Shown here in pieces: positions 1-8,100 of a stretch of 10,897 nt of DNA (positions are counted from its first letter, which is position 1; the number at the start of each line of letters is the position of its first letter). The DNA is from CAZXVW01 sp964644025 (GTDB taxonomy: Bacteria; Acidobacteriota; Terriglobia; Bryobacterales; Bryobacteraceae): positions 1 through 10,897 of the forward strand of contig CAZXVW010000147.1 of assembly GCA_964644025.1 (NCBI GenBank), read 5' to 3'. A program made the position numbers and the translations under genes. The notes beneath the pieces were generated by a model that had not been told where the DNA came from, made no database searches, and saw only the letters and a list, made by a program, of their open reading frames with translations.

Positions 1-2
1 GG

Positions 3-206
3 GATGCTGCGGAAACGGCGACTGAACGCCTGAAGGGATTGAACAACGTAGTAGTGGACAAGACAGCCGAGGCCGCCGAAAGAGCCGCCCGCGCCGTCAC
101 CGCGGAGACAGTCGAACTCGGGAACAGGATGTGGGAGGCTGCACGGGGGACCATCGCGGCTGCGCGGAACCAGGCCCGAAGGGCGGCGCACAAGGGCAGA
201 AGGTGA
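3..206 (+). CDS. Phasin-like Ala/Arg-rich helical protein, C-terminal fragment
   Basis: An open frame enters from the left edge and stops at TGA 204-206, giving 67 residues that begin DAAETATERLKG and end RRAAHKGRR. The sequence is almost entirely Ala, Arg, Glu, Thr and Lys, with no Cys and no Pro. It has the regular spacing of hydrophobic residues expected of a long amphipathic helix, followed by a strongly basic tail. This composition is typical of phasins and of other apolipoprotein-like bacterial proteins that coat polyhydroxyalkanoate granules or membranes. It is not specific enough to name a family, and a histone-like or YtxH-like protein remains possible. The ATG at 129-131 is in frame but internal and without a convincing ribosome binding site, so the gene probably starts upstream of the window. 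It precedes the radical SAM gene by about 117 bases on the same strand, and another phasin-type gene lies downstream of that enzyme. Confidence 0.65.
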   Translation, partial: DAAETATERLKGLNNVVVDKTAEAAERAARAVTAETVELGNRMWEAARGTIAAARNQARRAAHKGRR

Positions 207-323
207 CCATATTCCAAGAGGCGACTAACCAATTCGAGGCCACCCACTCGGAAGAGTGACAAAGGCGATCAGCGGGGGCCGCAGCGGGCCGCCGGACCCC
301 GCGAGAAGAGGAAGGAACCAGTG
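207..323 (+). promoter_or_regulatory. GC-rich leader with possible hairpins before the radical SAM gene
   Basis: This 117-base gap has no convincing gene. It contains a small perfect inverted repeat (CACTC, loop GGAA, GAGTG; 245-258) and, right before the ribosome binding site, a G/C-rich stretch. There GCGGGG at 272-277 can pair with CCCCGC at 297-302, and an inner GGCC pair (277-280 with 287-290) is an alternative fold. The purine-rich AGAGGAAGGA (306-315) follows and is the likely ribosome binding site. No T-run follows either hairpin, so neither is a classical terminator, and no clear -35/-10 pair is seen. The folds are read by eye and their function is unknown. Confidence 0.25.
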
Positions 324-1919
324 ATGAATATTCAGACAATCCTTGAACGGGAATCGATACTGGGGCTCCTGAGACTTCTGATCGAAAAAAGAGCAATCAG
401 GCGCCAGATCGTCAGCGCCATCAATCAGCGCGCGTGGAAGAAGCTGGTGCAGGAGAATCCGGAGAAGTGGCCGCGCCGCGTGCAGGAGGACCGATACGAG
501 TATCTCGTAGCGCTAGTGCACAGTCTCGACCTGGGGATCGAGCGCGGCGCGTTTTCGAAACACGTCTTGGAGAGATGGCTCCAGGTTTTCGTGGGGAATG
601 TGATACTCAACCAGAAGTATCAGAAACAGACCGCAAGCTCTCCCGCTTCCGGCTCGCCGCTTTTCATCCTGATTAGCCCCACTGGCAGGTGTAATCTCCG
701 CTGCACCGGCTGCTACGCCGCCAGCGCCCCGGATAATCATGGAAGCTTGGACTGGCAGACGTTTGACAGAATTCTTACGGAGAAACAAGAGCTCTGGGGA
801 TCTAATTTCACGGTGATCTCGGGCGGCGAGCCCTTCCTCTGGCGCTACGGCAAGCGGGACTTGCTGGACATGGTAGCCAAGCACGCCTCCGACTTTTTCA
901 TGGTTTACACAAATGGCACGTTGATAAACGACACCGTGGCCAGGCGCATGGCGGAACTGGGCAGCATCACGCCGGCAATTTCGGTGGAGGGATTCGCCAA
1001 AGAGACCGACGCCAGAAGAGGCAAGGGAGTCCACCAGCGGATACTGAGGACCATGGAGAAGCTCCGCAAGCACGGTGTGCCATTCGGGATCTCAGCCACG
1101 CCCACCCGAGACAACTGGGACCTCATAATGAGTGACGACTTTGTGGATTTCTACTTTGATCAGCAAGGCGCTCTCTATGGCTGGCTATTCCAATACATGC
1201 CCATTGGACGGAGCCAATCGTTGGATCTGATGGTTACCCCCGAACAGCGGGTTCTCATGCTGGAGCGGCTGCGGTGGTTCTGTCGGGAGAGGAAAGTGTT
1301 TCTAGCCGATTTCTGGAACAGTGGAACGGCATCTCACGGTTGTATGAGCGCGGGCCGGTGGGGCGGATACCTCTACATCGACTGGAACGGCGACATCATC
1401 CCGTGCGCCTTTGTTCCTTACAGTACTGACAACATCTACAGGATTTACAGCGAAGGTGGGAACCTCAACATGGCGCTCGAGTCTCCGTTCTTCAAGCGGA
1501 TCCGCGCGTGGCAGGATCAGTATGGCTTCCGCCGGTCCGCCGAACGAGTTGGCAACTGGCTGTGTCCTTGCGTGATCCGCGATCATTTCGAGTCTCTGAA
1601 AAACGCCGTCTTAACCACCGGAGCTACGCCCATTAACAACGAGGCTGGTGTCGCCATCCAGGACCCGGCCTACTGCGCGGGGATGCTCCGCTACGGGGAA
1701 CAAATCAATCGTCTCACGGACCCAATGTGGCTGGGCCAATATCTCAACGAACCAGCGCAGCGCGCAGGATCGTGGTCGCGGAGCAGCCGCGACTCAGGCG
1801 CTGCCAGTGCGGGGCGATTGGGGTCGCCGGGGACCGAAGAACCTCTGAAAACGCTTGTGGTAAACCAGGAGCACTTGCGAGGAACGCATCGCGGGGCGCC
1901 CCGTCCAAGGGAACTGTGA
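324..1919 (+). CDS. Radical SAM enzyme with SPASM/twitch-like auxiliary cysteines
   Basis: A radical SAM enzyme binds a [4Fe-4S] cluster and cleaves S-adenosylmethionine to start radical chemistry; the substrate here is unknown. I number from ATG 324, which has AAGGA seven bases upstream; the GTG at 321 is in frame but only four bases from it. An all-helical region of about 110 residues comes first. The cluster motif CNLRCTGC follows (Cys123, Cys127, Cys130), then the SAM-binding ISGGEP of the core barrel. The C-terminal part has HGC (Cys340), a Gly-x4-Cys (DIIPC, Cys361) after fifteen residues, then Cys414-x-Cys416 and Cys451. The C-x15-G-x4-C spacing matches the start of a SPASM domain, so at least one auxiliary iron-sulfur cluster is likely, although the full seven-Cys set is not present. 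The last 50 or so residues are Ser/Arg/Gly-rich and look disordered. It sits between two phasin-type genes. I do not recognise a named subfamily; HpnH-like and RiPP-maturase roles are both unsupported. Confidence 0.93.
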   Translation: MNIQTILERESILGLLRLLIEKRAIRRQIVSAINQRAWKKLVQENPEKWPRRVQEDRYEYLVALVHSLDLGIERGAFSKHVLERWLQVFVGNVILNQKYQKQTASSPASGSPLFILISPTGRCNLRCTGCYAASAPDNHGSLDWQTFDRILTEKQELWGSNFTVISGGEPFLWRYGKRDLLDMVAKHASDFFMVYTNGTLINDTVARRMAELGSITPAISVEGFAKETDARRGKGVHQRILRTMEKLRKHGVPFGISATPTRDNWDLIMSDDFVDFYFDQQGALYGWLFQYMPIGRSQSLDLMVTPEQRVLMLERLRWFCRERKVFLADFWNSGTASHGCMSAGRWGGYLYIDWNGDIIPCAFVPYSTDNIYRIYSEGGNLNMALESPFFKRIRAWQDQYGFRRSAERVGNWLCPCVIRDHFESLKNAVLTTGATPINNEAGVAIQDPAYCAGMLRYGEQINRLTDPMWLGQYLNEPAQRAGSWSRSSRDSGAASAGRLGSPGTEEPLKTLVVNQEHLRGTHRGAPRPREL

Positions 1920-1980
1920 AGATTATGACAAACTCAGGGAAGGATTCCAAATCCGAATTTGCGATGTATTCTATCGATAG

Positions 1981-1986
1981 AAAGGA
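1981..1986 (+). promoter_or_regulatory. Ribosome binding site fixing the phasin start at 1994
   Basis: AAAGGA lies seven bases before ATG 1994. This favours that start over the in-frame GTG 1916 (which overlaps the preceding stop as GTGA, with AAGGG only four bases away) and ATG 1925 (AAGGGA about twelve bases away). Confidence 0.55.
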
Positions 1987-1993
1987 ACAAGAT

Positions 1994-2338
1994 ATGCGAA
2001 GTCTTATCAGAACGGCTGTTATGACAGGAGTCGGCCTGGTCGTCTTAACGAAAGACAAGGTTGAGGAACTGGCGAACGAAGTAATCAAGGAAGGCAAGTT
2101 GTCGGAAAAGGAGGGGGAAGATCTGATCAAGGAATTGAAGGAGCGATCCCAACAGGCGCAGAAATCGCTGGAGGAAAAAGTGGAAGCCATGGTGCGCGAA
2201 GCTACCGCAAAACTCGATGTGGCGACCAAGGATGACATTGCGCAACTGAAGGCTAAGATCGAGCGGCTCGAAAGACAACAGGAACAAGGCACGGGCGATT
2301 TTGGGGAACCGTCGCGGGATAAGCGGGACTCCTCGTAG
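1994..2338 (+). CDS. Phasin family protein (COG3937 type, granule-associated)
   Basis: Small helical protein of 114 residues. The family is annotated as polyhydroxyalkanoate granule-associated or synthesis-regulating phasins, amphipathic proteins that coat storage granules. What shows this: a short hydrophobic start (VMTGVGLVVLTKDKVEEL, residues 9-26), the segment VIKEGKLSEKEGEDLIKEL (30-48) that matches the typical arrangement in which a Gly-x-Leu-Ser-Glu turn joins two helices, then a charged helix, and a C-terminal heptad stretch (IAQLKAKIERLERQ, 82-95) suitable for a coiled coil. A polar tail follows. The start at 1994 gives the family's usual N-terminus and has the better ribosome binding site; starts at 1916 or 1925 would add 23 to 26 polar residues. 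It lies 74 bases after the radical SAM gene and 70 before the patatin gene. No PHA synthase is in view, so the granule role is family knowledge and the lipid target here is unproved. Confidence 0.83.
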   Translation: MRSLIRTAVMTGVGLVVLTKDKVEELANEVIKEGKLSEKEGEDLIKELKERSQQAQKSLEEKVEAMVREATAKLDVATKDDIAQLKAKIERLERQQEQGTGDFGEPSRDKRDSS

Positions 2339-2408
2339 CTGTTTCCCCGAGGGAGCTTCGAGCCAACCGACGAGAGGCGTTACTGCCCGAGGACAGGGCA
2401 AACGGAGT

Positions 2409-3404
2409 ATGCCTGCTAAAACTTCAAAACTCACTAACAATGTGGGGCTCGCCCTGGGCAGCGGCTCGGCCCGCGGGTGGGCTCATGTCGGGGTGATCAA
2501 AGCCCTGGCGGAGGCGGGGATCCGCGTGACCTCGGTGGCGGGCACGAGCATTGGCGCCCTGGTCGGGGCTGTCTATGCGTCCGGAAATCTCGACGCGTTC
2601 GAACAGGTCGTCTTGCGTTTCGACTGGAAACAGATTCTCTCATTCTTTGACGTTGTCCTTCCCAAATCGGGGCTCATTGATGGAAAGAAGGTTGCCGAAC
2701 TGATCCGCCGTCACGTAGCGGATGGCAACATCGAGGACTTGCCGCTTGCCTTCAGCGCGGTGGCGACCGATCTGTACACAGGCCGCGAGATTTCGATCAG
2801 CGAAGGAGACATTATCGAGGCGGTGCGGGCAAGCATTTCCGTGCCGGGAATGTTCACGCCGGTCTGCAAGGACGGCGCCATTCTGGTCGACGGCGGTCTG
2901 GTCAACCCGGTTCCCGTAAACGTGGCGCGAGACTTGGGGGCGGAGTTCGTGATCGCTGTCGATTTGAATCACAATCTCGTCAAGATGAATAGAGCGAAAA
3001 CCAAGAAACATCTCGCCGAAGCCTCGTCCGCCCATAAGGAAAGCGCAAGCCCGGTGAGCGGCGCCCCACAAAGTCTCGCCAAGAGCAACACGCTGCTGGG
3101 CGTCGTTAGTGAAAAGGTCAAAGCGCTGGATCTTCCAAAGCTGCCCAACTTGCCACGATGGCCGGCCCGGGATACAAGGCCGGGCGTTTTCGACGTTCTA
3201 ACGACCTCCATTAATATCATGCAAACTGAAATCACGGTCATCAGGTTGGAGTCCGATCCACCGGACCTGTTGATTCAACCCAAGCTGGGCGACATCGGCT
3301 TCCTGGAGTTCCATCGGGCCCGAGAGGCGATTGCCGAAGGATATGAGGAAACGCTGGCCCGGATCAGTCCCCTGATGGAGGAACAACGGTATGACCATCC
3401 GTAA
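2409..3404 (+). CDS. Patatin-like phospholipase / serine acyl hydrolase (RssA-like)
   Basis: Predicted cytoplasmic serine hydrolase of the patatin superfamily, which cleaves acyl esters of phospholipids or neutral lipids with a Ser-Asp dyad. From ATG 2409 it has 331 residues. The Gly-rich oxyanion-hole loop LGSGSARGWAHVGV is near the N-terminus. The nucleophile elbow GTSIG places Ser47 as nucleophile, and VDGGLVNPVPV carries the catalytic Asp161 in the conserved DGG. Both catalytic residues and the oxyanion loop are intact. A charged, Pro-containing linker lies around residues 200-260, followed by the usual C-terminal helical part (LTTSINIMQ onward). A start at 2301 would overlap the phasin gene and add unrelated residues, so ATG 2409 is preferred although its ribosome binding site is poor (GAGGACAGGG at 2389-2398). 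No signal peptide is visible. Its stop lies 14 bases inside the ABC1 kinase gene. The phasin neighbour suggests a lipid-granule substrate; a membrane phospholipase role is equally possible. Confidence 0.94.
   Translation: MPAKTSKLTNNVGLALGSGSARGWAHVGVIKALAEAGIRVTSVAGTSIGALVGAVYASGNLDAFEQVVLRFDWKQILSFFDVVLPKSGLIDGKKVAELIRRHVADGNIEDLPLAFSAVATDLYTGREISISEGDIIEAVRASISVPGMFTPVCKDGAILVDGGLVNPVPVNVARDLGAEFVIAVDLNHNLVKMNRAKTKKHLAEASSAHKESASPVSGAPQSLAKSNTLLGVVSEKVKALDLPKLPNLPRWPARDTRPGVFDVLTTSINIMQTEITVIRLESDPPDLLIQPKLGDIGFLEFHRAREAIAEGYEETLARISPLMEEQRYDHP
3377..3382 (+). promoter_or_regulatory. Ribosome binding site of the ABC1 kinase gene, inside the patatin gene
   Basis: GGAGGA sits eight bases before ATG 3391 and within the last codons of the patatin gene, which stops at 3404. 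The strong site and the 14-base overlap indicate translational coupling of the two genes. Confidence 0.7.
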
Positions 3405-5085
3405 GATCACCGCTATTGGGCGTAGCTATCGTCACGCCCGGCGGTATCGCGAGATTCTCACCGTTCTAGTCAAGTACGGATTCGGAGACTTGATCGACAG
3501 CTTGAAGATTGCGCAATACCTGGAGATCGGCCTGCGAATGATTAGCCGGCAGCGGCGGGAGAAAATCGAGTTTTATTCCCGGGCTGAGCGCGTACGGATG
3601 GCCATCGAGGAGCTTGGCCCCTCGTTTGTCAAAATGGGGCAGATCGTCTCCACGCGGCCGGACCTTGTGCCTGTCGAGTTTCTGCGGGAACTGGCCCGGT
3701 TGCAGGACGAGGTGCCGCCGGTTTCTTTCACCGAGGTCAGACAAGTTGTTGAAACCGAACTGCACTCCCCGGTTCAAGACGTTTTTGAGGAGTTCGCCGA
3801 GGCGCCGCTCGCTTCAGCGTCTCTCGGGCAGGTGCATCGCGCCCGATTGCCCGGTGGACAGTGGGTCGCGGTCAAAGTGCAGCGCCCGAACATCAGGCAG
3901 CGCATTGCAGTAGACCTGGAAATTCTGTTCCACCTGGCCACCCTGATGGACACTCATCTGGAAGGGTGGGACGTGCAGAATCCCACTCGGATCGTTGAGG
4001 AGTTCGGCCGTACCCTCGAGAAGGAACTGGATTACGGGATCGAAGCCGCTCACATGGAACGGTTCGCAAGACAATTCGCTAAGGAGTCGGTGGTCTACGT
4101 GCCCAAGGTTTATCGTGAGCTCAGCTCGCCGCGCGTCCTGACCATGGAGTATGTCGAGGGCATCAAACCTTCTCAGCTCGACCGGTTGGAAAAGGCAGGC
4201 CTCGATCGCCAGGAGGTCGCCCGGCGGGGGGCCGACCTGATCATGAAGCAGGTCTTTGTACACGGTTTTTTCCACGCCGACCCTCACCCGGGAAACATCT
4301 TCATTCTGTCAGAAAACGTCATCTGCTATTTGGATTACGGCATGATGGGGCGCCTGGATCGGCGCAGCCGCGAGAACTTTGCCAACCTGATCCTAGCTAT
4401 CGTGCGCCGCGACGCGCGTAAGACTGCCGCGGCTCTGCAAAAACTCACGCGGTGGGATAAACAGCCGGACGAAGCGGCACTGGAGAGAGAGGTTGCCGAG
4501 CTAATGGATCGGTATTTGTACCGTCCGTTGAAGGAACTCGAGCTTGGGAAACTGCTCCATCAGCTTCTGGATCTGACGACGCGGCATCGGCTGCGAGTGC
4601 CGCCCGACTTGTTCCTGATGCTGAAGGCGCTGAGCACGGTCGAGGGCGTGGGGCGGATGCTCGACCCGGAGTTCGACTACACCGAGGCCGCCGCGCCCTT
4701 TGTCCGGCGTCTCGAATTCGAGCGGCTTGATCCGCGGCGAATTGCCGCAGAAATGTGGGGCTCGGGAACAGAACTGGCCCAGCTGTTCAAGGACGCGCCC
4801 GGAGAACTTCGAGAATTGTTCAGGCAACTCAGGCAGGGCAAGGTGAAAATCGAATTCGAGCACCGCGGGCTGGATCCGGTGATCTCGACGCTCGACCGCG
4901 TCAGCAACCGTCTGGCGTTCGCCGTTGTCCTCGCATCTCTCATCGTCGGCTCCTCGCTTATTGTGCATGCCGACATCCCACCCAAATGGCACGAGATACC
5001 GGTTATCGGATTGACGGGCTTTCTGATCTCCGCGGTAATGGGGTTCTGGCTTCTGGTAGCAATGTCGAGACACGGGAGAATGTAA
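3391..5085 (+). CDS. ABC1/UbiB/COQ8 family atypical protein kinase, membrane-anchored
   Basis: Member of the ABC1 (AarF/UbiB/COQ8) atypical kinase-like family, ATP-binding proteins best known for supporting quinone and isoprenoid-lipid metabolism; in plastids, relatives reside on lipid plastoglobules. The 564 residues carry every hallmark: the KxGQ motif (KMGQ, 81-84) in the N-terminal extension, the Ala-rich nucleotide loop ASASLGQVHRA, the lysine of VAVKVQ (Lys162), ELDYGIEA, the catalytic loop HADPHPGN (295-302) and the metal-binding DYG (315-317) in place of the protein-kinase DFG. Two hydrophobic helices at the C-terminus (about 508-528 and 538-558) should anchor it in a membrane. Length is normal for the bacterial family. 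Translation starts with a good ribosome binding site inside the patatin gene. No ubiquinone or menaquinone gene is nearby, so I do not call it ubiB; the context points to lipids more broadly. Confidence 0.96.
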   Translation: MTIRKITAIGRSYRHARRYREILTVLVKYGFGDLIDSLKIAQYLEIGLRMISRQRREKIEFYSRAERVRMAIEELGPSFVKMGQIVSTRPDLVPVEFLRELARLQDEVPPVSFTEVRQVVETELHSPVQDVFEEFAEAPLASASLGQVHRARLPGGQWVAVKVQRPNIRQRIAVDLEILFHLATLMDTHLEGWDVQNPTRIVEEFGRTLEKELDYGIEAAHMERFARQFAKESVVYVPKVYRELSSPRVLTMEYVEGIKPSQLDRLEKAGLDRQEVARRGADLIMKQVFVHGFFHADPHPGNIFILSENVICYLDYGMMGRLDRRSRENFANLILAIVRRDARKTAAALQKLTRWDKQPDEAALEREVAELMDRYLYRPLKELELGKLLHQLLDLTTRHRLRVPPDLFLMLKALSTVEGVGRMLDPEFDYTEAAAPFVRRLEFERLDPRRIAAEMWGSGTELAQLFKDAPGELRELFRQLRQGKVKIEFEHRGLDPVISTLDRVSNRLAFAVVLASLIVGSSLIVHADIPPKWHEIPVIGLTGFLISAVMGFWLLVAMSRHGRM

Positions 5086-5113
5086 GCCATCTCGCGTGGC
5101 CGAGTGAAAGAAT

Positions 5114-5117
5114 GGAG
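5114..5117 (+). promoter_or_regulatory. Ribosome binding site deciding the GTG start of the RND gene
   Basis: GGAG lies six bases before GTG 5124. There is no in-frame ATG nearby, and the protein read from this GTG starts with the usual RND N-terminus (KLPEVAVRRPVTTVM), so GTG is the start. The gap to the ABC1 stop is 38 bases. Confidence 0.65.
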
Positions 5118-5123
5118 TAACAC

Positions 5124-8100
5124 GTGAAATTACCCGAAGTGGCCGTTCGCCGGCCCGTCACCACGGTTATGGTCTTCGCCGCGCTCGCGATGCTGGGCGG
5201 GGTCGCGGCCTCCAGGCTCAACCTGGACATGCTGCCCGATATCGAGCCGCCGGCCATCAGCGTCATCACCCCGTATCCGGGCGCCACGGCCTCGGACGTC
5301 GAATCGGATGTTACCAAGTACCTGGAAGACCAGCTCACCACTACGCCCAACCTGGACCGGCTGGAATCCAAATCGCTTGATAACCTGTCGGTCATCACCT
5401 GCCGGTTTGCCTGGGGGACCAACCTCGACGTGGCCGTCAATGATGTTCGCGAAAAGATGGATCTGGCCAAGCCGGACATCGATGAGCATGCCCCGGACGC
5501 CAAAGAGCCGTTCATTTTCAAGTTCAGCAGCGCGATGTCGCCGATCCTTGTATTGACGGTAACCGCCACCGAGAGCACCCCCGACCTGTACCGGATCGTG
5601 GACAAGCAGATCTCCGATGCCCTCAAACGTGTCCCGGGCGTCGGCGCCATCCTCTTGTATGGAAGTACCAGGCGCCAGATCAACGTGCATTTCGACCGTC
5701 AGGCCCTGGAAGCCTATCACCTTTCCGTCCAGCAGGTACGGACCCTGCTCGCCGCCCAAAACCTCGACTTGCCCGCCGGCACCGCCAAGGTTGGCCGGCA
5801 AGCGCTCCAGATCCGCGTCACCGGCCGCTATCAGAGTCCGGAACAAATTGCCGCGACGGTGGTGGGCACCAGCGGGGACGGACTGGTGCGTTTGCGCGAC
5901 GTCGCCGAGGTTGCCGATGCGCACGAGGAACCAACCATATGGGGGTGGAGTGGCGGAGTGCCGGGAATGGTCATGGTCATCCAGAAACAGTCCGGCACCA
6001 ACACCGTCAACGTGATCAATGCGGTCAAGGACCGCTTACGGACCATCCAGCCCCGCCTGCCGGCTGATCTCCGGATCGACATCGTCATGGATTCCTCGGA
6101 GGATATCTATGCCATGCTCCATAACGTGGGCGAAGCCGCCTACGTCGGCGGCATCCTCGTGGTGGTCATCTGCTTTCTGTTCCTCCGGCGGTTTCGCACC
6201 AGCCTGATTGTGGTGCTGGCAATTCCTTTCTCCATCATCGTTGCCTTCCTTGGCATGTTCATGGCCGGCTACACGCTCAACGTGGTTTCCCTGATGAGCC
6301 TGGCCATCGCCGTCGGCATGGTGGTCGACGATTCGATCGTCGTGCTCGAGAACATCACCCGGCACGTCGAAGAAGGCAAACCGCCCCGCCAGGCGGCGGT
6401 CCAGGCAGCTTCCGAGGTAGGTCTCGCCGTGACCGCATCCTCGCTCACCATCGTGGCCGTCTTCGCTCCGCTGCTATTCCTCGCCGGCACGGGCATTACC
6501 GGAATCATGTTCAACCAACTGGCCTTCATGATCCTGCTCACCATCATGGTTTCGCTGTTCACTTCTCTCACGCTGATCCCGATGGCTTCTTCCCGCCTGC
6601 TCCACGTCAGAAGGCCTGAAGAAAAAGCGAACTGGTTTTTCCGGCTGGGGGAAAGATCGCTCACGGCGCTCGATAACGCCTACGCCCGGCTGCTCGAATG
6701 GGCATTGAGCCACCGGTTGGTGGCGCTTTCCTTGATCCTTATGGTGTTCGCTGGCAGCCTGTTCCTGGTTCGGCTGGTGGGCACCGAGTTCATGCCGCCG
6801 GTTGACACCGGAGACCTCGACATCGTCATGCAACTTCCGGAAGGCACGCGCGGGGAGGTGACCGCAGCCACCACCAGGCGGGCCCTGGACATTCTTGTCG
6901 AGAAAGTGCCCGAGCTGGACAAATCCTACGCCTTTGCCGGCCAAAGCGAGACCGGGTTCGGGGTGGCCATGGGCATGGAAGAGGGCCTCAATATCGGCGA
7001 AATCGGGGGCCGCCTGGTGGATAAACAATTCCGCCGCCGCACCGCCAGACAGATCGCCGCCGAACTCCGCCCCGTGTTTCAAGCTTTCCCCGAAGTGGAA
7101 AAGCTCTCGGTGATGGGCGGCAGCATGACGCAGCAGATCATGCTCGGAAGCGAGAAGCCCGTCAGCATTGAGGTGCTGGGTAACGATCTCGATACCTTGA
7201 ACCGCGTCGCCGGCCAGATCCGCGACATTGTCGCCGCCACGCCCGGCGCCGTCGACGTCACCCTCAGCAGCAAGAAACTGCGCCCGGAAATCCATGTCCG
7301 TCTGGACCGGGACAAGGCGGCGACGTTGGGGTTGAACGTGGCATCGGTGGCCGACGCGCTCCGGACCAACTATTACGGGTTCAGCGACACCAAGTTCCGC
7401 GACGCCGGCGACGACTTCGACATCGAATTGCGTCTGAAGAAGAACCTCCGGGAAAGTCTCCAGGAAATCGGCGAAACCCCGCTCGCTACTCCTGCTGGCC
7501 AGATGGTGAAACTCCGGAATGTCGCTTATGTCGAGCAGGCTTATGGCCCGGTCCAGATCGACCGCAAGAATCGCGCCCGTGTAATCCGCGTTCTGGCAGA
7601 CATCGAACAAGGCTACGTTCTCAGCGACGTGGTCGGCGCAATTCGCGCCCGCATGGGCTCGCTGGAGCTGCCGCCCGGCATCGAAATCGAGTGGGGCGGC
7701 TATGTCCGGGAGCAAGAAACCGCCTTCGGCGCCCTCGGCCTGCTGTTGATCCTCGCCGTGGTGCTCGTCTACATGGTGATGGCCGGACAGTTCGAGGACT
7801 TCGTCGACCCGTTCATCATCATGTTCTCGGTCCCCTTCGCCTTCGTTGGCGTGGCCTTCGCTATGGTCCTCACGGCAACCCCGCTCAATCTGTTCAGCTA
7901 CATCGGCATCATTATGCTCGTCGGAATCGTAGTAAAGAACGCCATCGTGCTGGTCGACTACGTCAAGCAATTGCGCCAGCGCGGCCTGGGGCTCCGCGAA
8001 GCCATCGTTCGTGGCGGCAGAACCCGCCTGCGGCCGGTGGTGATGACCAGCCTCACCACGATCTTCGGCATGGTCCCGATGGCGCTGTCCCGGGGCGAAG

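Noticed and set aside
245..258. Small perfect hairpin as terminator of the first gene
   Set aside because: The stem has only five pairs and no T-run follows.
256..324. A 22-codon GTG-started frame before the radical SAM gene, considered as a RiPP precursor peptide
   Set aside because: It has no Cys, no leader-core pattern and no properly spaced ribosome binding site. Ending at the next start codon is easily chance.
1727..1993. Longer upstream extension of the phasin reading frame
   Set aside because: It would overlap the radical SAM gene by nearly 200 bases and adds Arg/Ala-rich sequence unlike the family; the site AAAGGA before 1994 supports the short start.
2301..2408. Upstream start for the patatin gene
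   Set aside because: It overlaps the phasin gene and adds 36 residues with no patatin similarity; the family's N-terminus begins shortly after ATG 2409.
3391..5085. Naming the ABC1 kinase ubiB
   Set aside because: The family is broad and no ubiquinone biosynthesis gene is adjacent.
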